A stretch of 64,000 nucleotides of DNA, taken from Actinocorallia aurantiaca (GTDB lineage Bacteria > Actinomycetota > Actinomycetes > Streptosporangiales > Streptosporangiaceae). Position 1 is the stretch's first letter; every line of letters begins with the position of its first letter. The DNA lies in NCBI RefSeq assembly GCF_039533685.1, contig NZ_BAAATZ010000002.1, positions 248,001 to 312,000 on the forward strand, given 5' to 3'. Positions 34,304 through 40,965 of this stretch are shown in pieces. The notes beneath the pieces were generated by a model that worked only from the letters and a program-made list of their open reading frames with translations, was not told the DNA's origin and ran no database searches. A program made the position numbers and the translations under genes.

Positions 34304-34437
34304 CGTCTCTCCTCGTTCCTTGAGTCCAGCGAGTCTTCGATCTCGCTGGACCGAGGCTCGGCCCGGCGACTGTGCCGACAGAGGGGAAGCGGACCGGGAC
34401 CACGACCGGGAACGCGGCGCGCGCGAAGGAGAACGGA

Positions 34438-35403
34438 ATGACGATCGAGCATCGGCCCGAGGTGCGGTTCACGCTCTTCGACACGGTCGGGGTGACCCGC
34501 GGCGGCGTTCCGCTTGACGCGGGCGGTCCGCAGCAGCGGCTGCTCCTGACCGTCCTGCTGCTGGCCGACGGCTGGGTGACCCGCAACCGGCTCCAAGAGT
34601 GCCTGTGGGACGACCCGGGCGCGGGTTCGCTCCAGGATCTGTACCGGCTGATCGGGAAGCTGAAGAAGCTGTTGGCCGAGGCGGGTCTGGAGAACGCGCT
34701 GGAGAACCGCGACGGACGGTACCGGCTGTCGGTTCCGCCTGGTTCGGTCGACGTCCGCCGGTTCCGCGCCCTGGTGGAGCAGGCCGCTGACTGCGACGAG
34801 ACCGACGCCGAGCACGCCGCCGCCCTGCTGGAGGAGGCGCTGCGCATCGCGTCCGGGGAGCCGCTGGCCGATCTCGGCGGGCTGCGGATCGACGCCCAGC
34901 GGCAGGGCCTGGCCGAGGAGCTCCGCGCCGCCCGCGTGGAGCTGGAGCGCACCGCGTTGCGCCTGGGCCGGCACCGCGCCCGCGTCCCCCACCTGTTCGC
35001 CGCCCACCGCGCCGATCCCGGCGACGAGACCCTGGCGGGCCTGCTGATGATCTCCCTCTACCGGTCGGGCCGCCAGACCGAGGCGGTCCAGGTCTTCGGC
35101 GCCGTCCGTGACTTCCTGGTCGAGCAGGCCGGCATCGACGTGGGCCGCGACCTGTCCGCGCTCTACCAACGGATGATCAGCGGTGATCCCGGACTGGACG
35201 ACCCCGCCGCCGACCCGCCCACCTCCCCCGAGGAGCCGGCGGGCGAGGGGCGGGCAGACGAGGGGCGGGCAGACGAGGGGCGGGAGAAGGAACCCCGATC
35301 GGCGGATCGGCCCACCACGATCCGCGCCGATTTCCACGAGCGGGTCGACGCCCGGTACGCCGTCTTCGGCGTCGCCCACTACTACGGGGAGGGCCGGAAG
35401 TGA
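34438..35403 (+). CDS. AfsR/DnrI-type BTAD transcriptional regulator
   Basis: 321 residues. OmpR-like winged helix over residues 8-95 (GGPQQRLLLTVLLLADGWVT, then RLQECLWDD, LYRLIGKLKKLLAEAGLENA, GRYRLSVPPGSVDVRRF). A BTAD domain of TPR-like helices spans residues 100-250. A tail carries three near-repeats of GRADE (35245-35289), then at 299-311 the peptide FHERVDARYAVFG, also found in the next gene and in the last gene of the operon. No NB-ARC domain, so it is a short SARP-type activator. The ATG at 34438 has AAGGAG 7 bp upstream. GTGA overlap with the NTPase gene. Confidence 0.85.
   Translation: MTIEHRPEVRFTLFDTVGVTRGGVPLDAGGPQQRLLLTVLLLADGWVTRNRLQECLWDDPGAGSLQDLYRLIGKLKKLLAEAGLENALENRDGRYRLSVPPGSVDVRRFRALVEQAADCDETDAEHAAALLEEALRIASGEPLADLGGLRIDAQRQGLAEELRAARVELERTALRLGRHRARVPHLFAAHRADPGDETLAGLLMISLYRSGRQTEAVQVFGAVRDFLVEQAGIDVGRDLSALYQRMISGDPGLDDPAADPPTSPEEPAGEGRADEGRADEGREKEPRSADRPTTIRADFHERVDARYAVFGVAHYYGEGRK
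35245..35289 (+). repeat. 15-bp tandem repeat in the BTAD regulator tail
   Basis: GAGGGGCGGGCAGAC twice, then a third unit differing in four bases. It encodes a charged linker (GRADE, GRADE, GREKE) and keeps the frame. Confidence 0.7.
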
Positions 35404-37481
35404 GCGAGGACGTTGTCCCGGGCGGCGCCGAGGGCAAGAAGGACGAGCCGGATGCCGCGGCACACGGGACCGAGGGGGATTCCTCAAAATCGGACGAGGA
35501 CGTCACCGAGGGCAAGTCGGTCACCTACATCCTCAACGAGTTCCACGAGCGGGTCTACGCGCCCGGGTCGGCGTTCGGCATGTCGAACCAGTCCGAGGCC
35601 TCCGCCGCGACCGGCCCGCTGGACGCCGAGCTCATCTCCACCACCATCCGCAGCTATGTCCGGCCCGCCCCCTACGCCGCCGCCCGCGCGGCGCTCGTCA
35701 AGCGGCAGGCCGTCGTCCTGTACGGGGCGCTCGGGCTCGGCAAGCGGACCGGCGCGATCGTCCTGCTGCGGCAGGTCCTGCCCGCGGACGCGCCCATCGT
35801 CTCCCTGGCGCCCTCGGTCACCCTGGAGGAGTTGGCCGACAAGCGTGACTTCCGCAAGGGCCACGGCTATGTGGTCTTCAACCGGTTCCGGGTGGATCGG
35901 GATCGTGAGATCGACCACCGGTGGAACGTCGTGCGCACCCGGGTCTGCAAGGCCGGGGCGTACCTCGTCGTCACCACACGCGAGTGGGACGGGTACGCGC
36001 CCGAGGCCGTCCAGCACATCGCCTGGGAGTGCCCGGACCAGGCCGAGGTGCTGCGCGCGAGGCTCGGCGAGGCCGCGACCGAGGAGATCATCGCGCAGAT
36101 CGGCTCGCTGCTGCCGGAGGAGTACCGCATGGGCGACCTGGTGGAGGTGGCCCGGCGGGTGGCGCGGGGCGCCTCGGTGCCGGACGCGGTGGCCGAGGTG
36201 TTGCGCCAGGCCGAGCACGAGGACGTCGAGGAGTGGTTCTCGCGCGACCTGACACGTGATCAGGTCCTCGACATCACCACGCTGGCGTTCGTCACCGACG
36301 TCAACATCCGCGACTTCGAGACCTGCCGGGCGGGCCTGGACGCCCTGTTGCCCGCCCGCCCCGAGCCGCCGCCCGTCGATCCCGCCCAGCCAGGACCCGA
36401 GGCCCCCTTCGTGCCGCCGCGCGCGGACCGCCTGCTCAAGCACCCGCTGATCGGCCGGAAGCAGGTCGAGATCGACGGCGTGCCGCGACGGCTCCTGGTC
36501 TTCAAGGAACCCGGCTACCGGCGGCACGTCTTGGAGCGGCTGTTCGACGCCTACCCGATCGAGTTCTGGGACGCCGTCCGCGACTGGTTGCACGTGACCG
36601 TCGCCGACCGCGGCCTCCAACCGACCGTCGCCTCGGGCCTCGCCCTCCTGTCGCACTCGGCGTTCGAGGAGATCGAGGCGTCCTACCTGCGGCCGTGGGC
36701 CGACGCCAAGGCCGGCGTGGCCGGCCGTTACGCCGCCGCCTGGACCCTGTCCTTCATGTGCCTGGACGAGAACCTCTCGCCGATCGCGCTGCGCACGGTG
36801 AACCGCTGGGCTGCGCAGGGATCGAGCGAAGCCAGGCTCACCGCGATCATCGCTTTCACCGCGGACCTGGGCGTGCGCTACCCGTCCGAGGCGCCCAAAC
36901 GGCTCTGGCAGCTCGTCAAGCAGGAGAACAACCTCAGCGAGGTCGCGGCGGCGGCGTTCGGGTGGCTGTTCGCCCGGCTCGTCGACCAGGAGGGCGGCGG
37001 ACGTCAGGTGGTGAACCACCTGAGCGGGCAGCTCGCCGAGGCTCCCGAGCGACGACGGCGCGGTGCGCTCTACCGGGCCTCCCTGGTGGCGGCCCGGTCG
37101 GTCGTGACGGCCCGCAACCCGCGCACCGGACGTCCGGCGATCATGGAGTACCTCCGCGACCGGCCCGCGGAGATCCCGGCCGTCGCCGTGATGTGGGCGG
37201 CGCTCCTGCGCCACTGGCCGCTCCGGCACGAGGCGCTCAACGAACTGCACGCCGGGCTGCGCGCACTCGAGCCGATGACGCCGGACGCCCAGGAGCTGGC
37301 CCGCGCACTCGGCGACGCGCTGGGTGAGGCCCTGTCCGAGAAAGAGAAGACCCAGGTCGCCGCAGACTTCGCCAAACGGGTCCGCAACGCCGCGGGCCGC
37401 GGCCGTTCCCCCAAACTTGCCGAGATTCTCATCAAGGCCATGGAAGGGGCGCACCGCAAAAGAAGAGAGGAATACCCATGA
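35400..37481 (+). CDS. P-loop (STAND-like) NTPase with helical-repeat C-terminus
   Basis: 693 residues. An acidic disordered N-terminus (1-40) is followed by the operon peptide FHERVYAPGSAFG (48-60). A Rossmann-like NTPase domain follows: ALVKRQAVVLYGALGLGKRT near 100 is a P-loop with GxGKRT instead of GKS or GKT; YVVFNRFRVDRD near 155 is at the Walker B position but lacks paired acids; YLVVTTREWD near 185 matches a sensor-1 strand. The last 350 residues are all-helical, HEAT-like, and end in a basic tail. GTG start overlaps the BTAD stop; stop overlaps the next ATG. I place it near the STAND NTPases that act as sensors or switches; the exact clade is unsure. Confidence 0.65.
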   Translation: MSEDVVPGGAEGKKDEPDAAAHGTEGDSSKSDEDVTEGKSVTYILNEFHERVYAPGSAFGMSNQSEASAATGPLDAELISTTIRSYVRPAPYAAARAALVKRQAVVLYGALGLGKRTGAIVLLRQVLPADAPIVSLAPSVTLEELADKRDFRKGHGYVVFNRFRVDRDREIDHRWNVVRTRVCKAGAYLVVTTREWDGYAPEAVQHIAWECPDQAEVLRARLGEAATEEIIAQIGSLLPEEYRMGDLVEVARRVARGASVPDAVAEVLRQAEHEDVEEWFSRDLTRDQVLDITTLAFVTDVNIRDFETCRAGLDALLPARPEPPPVDPAQPGPEAPFVPPRADRLLKHPLIGRKQVEIDGVPRRLLVFKEPGYRRHVLERLFDAYPIEFWDAVRDWLHVTVADRGLQPTVASGLALLSHSAFEEIEASYLRPWADAKAGVAGRYAAAWTLSFMCLDENLSPIALRTVNRWAAQGSSEARLTAIIAFTADLGVRYPSEAPKRLWQLVKQENNLSEVAAAAFGWLFARLVDQEGGGRQVVNHLSGQLAEAPERRRRGALYRASLVAARSVVTARNPRTGRPAIMEYLRDRPAEIPAVAVMWAALLRHWPLRHEALNELHAGLRALEPMTPDAQELARALGDALGEALSEKEKTQVAADFAKRVRNAAGRGRSPKLAEILIKAMEGAHRKRREEYP

Positions 37482-38734
37482 ACCAGCCCTATCCCATCGT
37501 CGAGATACGGGCGCTCGCGCCGGTCGGCAAATCCGGCGTGTTCGGCCTGGGCACGCGCCGCCGCGGCTGGGACGAGCTGCCGCCGCCACGCGCCAACCAG
37601 GCGCGGGTCTACCTCGTCGGCGGCCGCCACATCGTCGACAAGGGAAGGCTGGCCCACGACGACGAGACGGTCGTGGAGGCGACCGAGGTGACCGTCGTGG
37701 ACCTCAGCCAGAACCGCAGCGTCGAGGTCGAGGTGGTCATTCCGTCGGCCGACGCCAACAAATTCACCGTCCAGGCGACGTTCCTGTGCACCGTGACCGA
37801 CCCCGAACAGGTCGTCCGGCTGGGGCAGGCCGAGGCGCACGTCGTCCTACTGGGGTATCTGCGCCAGTACCACCGGCTGTTCCAGCTCGGTCTGGCCTAC
37901 GGCATCTCGCAGGTCAACGAGGTGCGGCTGATGGTCCAGAGCCAGCTGGAGTCCTACTACGAGCACGTGCGGCCCGAGACCCCGGGTATGCGGGTGCTGC
38001 TCACGAGCATCGAAGTGCTCACGCCCGACGAGCTGGTCCACCACCACCGGACCCGGTTCGACAAGCAGCAGGGCCACCTCACCGCCACCACGCAGGCGAC
38101 CCTCTCCAGTGATCTGGAGCTGATGAAGCAACGTCACGCCGAGGAGCTGGAGCTGACCCGCAAGCGGTTCGAGCTGCTGCTGGCCGAACAGCAGCACACC
38201 TTCGCCGTGGCCCAGCAGCGGAGCCGACAGGAGCTCGCCATGAGCGAGAACGCGTTCACCGTCGGGCAGGCCGAGATGATCCACGAGGCGGTCGGCGCCG
38301 ACGCGGTCGGCCTGGCGCACTGGGCGATCCAGAAGGGCGAGATGACCGCGGCCGAGATGGTCGCCGGGCGGATGGAGCAAGAACGCGAGATCGAGGCGCG
38401 GCGCCGTGAGCTGGAGGACCGCCAGCACGCGCTGGAACACCAGCGGCAGGAATTCATGCGGGCCTCCGCCGACCGCCAGGACGTCTGGACGCGTGAGGAC
38501 CGGATCACGGCCTTCTCCGCGCGGCTCGACCTGATGAAGGAACTGGCCAAGCACGGGCACCTCGACGAGATCAGCATCGAGGAGATCGACGCCTTCATGG
38601 ACCGGCTGAACGGGCAGGCGAAGCAGGCCGAGATCGGTGCGGCCGAGGGCGTCCCCAAGGGTAAGCCCGAGGACGAGGCCGAGGACGAGCCCGAAGACAG
38701 CGGTCAGACGTCCTTCTCGGAGGACGACGCCTGA
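37478..38734 (+). CDS. SPFH/PHB-like protein with long coiled coil
   Basis: 418 residues and no membrane helix. The N-terminal 180 residues look like a PHB domain (QARVYLVGGRHIVDKGRLAH near 45, NKFTVQATFLCTVTDPEQVV near 90). Residues 200-330 are heptad-rich (ELMKQRHAEELELTRKRFEL, then EREIEARRRELEDRQHALEH), a strong coiled coil, and the tail is very acidic (EDEAEDEPEDSGQT). It may oligomerise on the membrane with the DUF4407 protein encoded next (TGATG overlap). A second SPFH gene lies at 27203, also beside a cyclase-like gene. Confidence 0.75.
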   Translation: MNQPYPIVEIRALAPVGKSGVFGLGTRRRGWDELPPPRANQARVYLVGGRHIVDKGRLAHDDETVVEATEVTVVDLSQNRSVEVEVVIPSADANKFTVQATFLCTVTDPEQVVRLGQAEAHVVLLGYLRQYHRLFQLGLAYGISQVNEVRLMVQSQLESYYEHVRPETPGMRVLLTSIEVLTPDELVHHHRTRFDKQQGHLTATTQATLSSDLELMKQRHAEELELTRKRFELLLAEQQHTFAVAQQRSRQELAMSENAFTVGQAEMIHEAVGADAVGLAHWAIQKGEMTAAEMVAGRMEQEREIEARRRELEDRQHALEHQRQEFMRASADRQDVWTREDRITAFSARLDLMKELAKHGHLDEISIEEIDAFMDRLNGQAKQAEIGAAEGVPKGKPEDEAEDEPEDSGQTSFSEDDA

Positions 38735-40074
38735 TGACCACCACCTCCCCCCTCGCGACGACGCCCGACCTGATCCCGCCGTCCCGCCCGTCCGCCGAGT
38801 GGCCCGCCGAGCCGTCCTCGGGTGCCGGGCGCTGGCTGCGGGCCCGGATCGGGGTGGACGAGTCCGTCCTGGACCACACGCCGACGCTCCGGCCCTACTA
38901 CACCAAGATCGGCGCTCTCGTCCTCACGATCAGCGCGCTGGCGGGCGCGTCGATGCTCCTCGCGCTGACCAAGTTCCTGGACGCGCCCTGGCCGCTGCTG
39001 ATCCCACCGGCGGCCTTCTGGGGTTGGCTGATCTTCAGCATCGACAGCTGGCTGATCACCGGCATGCACGGCACGGCGGGCAGCAAGCGCGTGTTCCTGG
39101 TGCGTCTGGCGATGTCGGTCCTGCTCGGCGCGGTGATCGCGGAGCCGCTGCTGCTGAAGGTCTTCGAGCCGGCCATCCACCGGCAGGTCATGGAGGACCG
39201 GCAGGACGAGCGCGCGGACAAGGAGACCGCGCTGAACGCGTGCAATCCCATCCCCAAGGTCCGGCTGGACGAGGCCGCCCTGGCCCGCTGCCGAGCGGGC
39301 GGGATGCTGGTGTCGGTGGGCACCGATCCCGTCGCGATCTCCGAGAACATCACGACGCTGCAGGCCCGGCTCGTCGACAAGCGGAGCGAACTGGAAGACG
39401 ACATGGATCGCCTCGGCACGAGCCAGAAGCTCGCCAACAGCGAGTGCAAAGGCGTCAAGACCGGGGAGACGACCGGCGTGGACGGCTACGGGCCCGAGTG
39501 CAGGCGGAAATACAAGAACGCGGCCAACTTGGAGCGCACGCTCAAGATCGGGCAACGCCAGCAGGAGATCTCCGATCTCCAAGACGACCTCAACGAACTC
39601 GTCGCCAAGAAGACGACGGCCGACGCCGCCTACGCTGGTGAGGTCAACAAAGCGATCAAGGACAAGCTCCCTGACGTAAATGGCCGCATCGGCCTGCTGG
39701 AGGAGCTCAAGGGCCTGGAGTCCCTGGCTTTCGGCAGCCTGACGGTGCTGATCGGGTCGATCCTCCTGCGGCTGATACTGATCCTCATCGACTGCCTCCC
39801 GGTGATCGCCAAACGCGTCGGCGGCCTCACCGCCTACGACCGCAACCTGGTCCTCGTCCTGGAGACCGACGAGGAGCTGCACAAGGTTCGCGACGACCTG
39901 CGCCGTCGCCGCCACCTCAAGCCCATGCACGCCGACCTCGACGAGTTCGACCGGCACGAGCGCACCCGCGAGCAGCGCCGTCGTGACGTCGCCGTACTCG
40001 AACGCGTCCAGCAGGACGACGAGCTCAACCGCCGTATCGATGAGACGGCCCGGCGCAAGCGGGGCGAGGTCTGA
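38734..40074 (+). CDS. DUF4407 membrane protein
   Basis: 446 residues with the DUF4407 layout. Three membrane helices lie in the N-terminal third (around residues 52-75, 85-105, 118-140), with the family motifs YYTKIGALVLTISALAGASM, IFSIDSWLITGMHG and SVLLGAVIAEPLLLKVF. A long charged helical region follows (150-330, with Cys residues at 168, 182, 232 and 251). A fourth membrane helix is near 335-360 (FGSLTVLIGSILLRLILILI), and the tail is charged. Function unknown; the arrangement suggests a membrane-anchored transducer with a large soluble coil. Middle of the five-gene operon. Confidence 0.85.
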   Translation: MTTTSPLATTPDLIPPSRPSAEWPAEPSSGAGRWLRARIGVDESVLDHTPTLRPYYTKIGALVLTISALAGASMLLALTKFLDAPWPLLIPPAAFWGWLIFSIDSWLITGMHGTAGSKRVFLVRLAMSVLLGAVIAEPLLLKVFEPAIHRQVMEDRQDERADKETALNACNPIPKVRLDEAALARCRAGGMLVSVGTDPVAISENITTLQARLVDKRSELEDDMDRLGTSQKLANSECKGVKTGETTGVDGYGPECRRKYKNAANLERTLKIGQRQQEISDLQDDLNELVAKKTTADAAYAGEVNKAIKDKLPDVNGRIGLLEELKGLESLAFGSLTVLIGSILLRLILILIDCLPVIAKRVGGLTAYDRNLVLVLETDEELHKVRDDLRRRRHLKPMHADLDEFDRHERTREQRRRDVAVLERVQQDDELNRRIDETARRKRGEV

Positions 40075-40085
40075 GGGGAGTGCCC

Positions 40086-40817
40086 ATGTCCGAAGGCGAC
40101 CATTTCGCGAGGCGCCTGCTGACCTCCGTCGACGCCCAGGGCTACGGCCCGAGTACCGACCGGCGGCAGGGCGGTATCCAACGTGCGCTCCTGGCGGTCC
40201 TTGATGATGCCGCCGCCCGTGCGGGTCTGCGCCGCGACCGCTGGGAACGCCAGGTGGCGGGCGACGGGGAGCTGGCCGTCCTGCCGCCGGACGAGCCGGA
40301 ACCCCGTGTCGTGGACGACTACGTCATGTGCCTGGCCGGGGCACTCCGCCGCGCCAACCGCGACGGCCGCCGGCTCCGGCTGCGTCTGGCCGTCCACCAT
40401 GGCACGGCCGTCCGCGGCGCGCAGAGCCACGACGGCGCGGGCGTCGTGGAGGTGAGCCGCCTGTGCGACAGCTCCGTCCTGCGTAACGCCCTCACTGCCT
40501 CGGAAGCCGACCTGGTCGTCCTCCTGTCAGAGCGGGTGTTCCAGGACGTCGTCCGCAACGAGTACACCTCCCTGTCCCCCTCCGACTTCCGAGAGGTCCG
40601 TGTGACTGTCAAGGAGTACGACCGTCCCGCCTACCTCTACCTCCCCGGCCACGACGCTCATTCTCTCGACCTGTCCGCCCCTGCTCCCCGAACGGCCGGA
40701 CCATCCCCCGCCCCGGCGGGCCACCCGAACATCGCGAACGTCTTCCACGCCCCGGTGGACGCCCGAGGCAGCGTCTTCGGTCCCTACTTCGGGGACACGA
40801 GGTCACGCGAAGCCTGA
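40086..40817 (+). CDS. Nucleotidyl-cyclase-like protein (paralogue of the 25984 N-terminus)
   Basis: 243 residues. Matches the first domain of the 25984 protein along its length: LLTSVDAQGYGPSTD (first Asp), QVAGDGELAVLPPD (GD turn), RLRLRLAVHHGTAV, VVLLSERVFQDVVRNE, and PAYLYLPG. It lacks the catalytic Asn (VVEVSRLCDSS). The GUN4 part is absent; instead the C-terminus ends with the operon peptide FHAPVDARGSVFG (220-232). ATG at 40086 with GGGGAG 6 bp upstream. The last gene of the operon, 11 bp after the DUF4407 gene. Probably a nucleotide-binding sensor or a degenerate cyclase. Confidence 0.7.
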   Translation: MSEGDHFARRLLTSVDAQGYGPSTDRRQGGIQRALLAVLDDAAARAGLRRDRWERQVAGDGELAVLPPDEPEPRVVDDYVMCLAGALRRANRDGRRLRLRLAVHHGTAVRGAQSHDGAGVVEVSRLCDSSVLRNALTASEADLVVLLSERVFQDVVRNEYTSLSPSDFREVRVTVKEYDRPAYLYLPGHDAHSLDLSAPAPRTAGPSPAPAGHPNIANVFHAPVDARGSVFGPYFGDTRSREA

Positions 40818-40965
40818 CGCGAAGGCCTGGTCGCCTGGCCTGGGGAGCTGTTGCAGGAGGTGCGGGCCAGGGCAACCGTGAGGAGCGCGGCGTGGCCGAG
40901 ACCATCGTGGGCGGGGGCACGGGTGCCGGGATGCCTTCGCCCTCGATGGTCTCGGCCTGTGGCGG

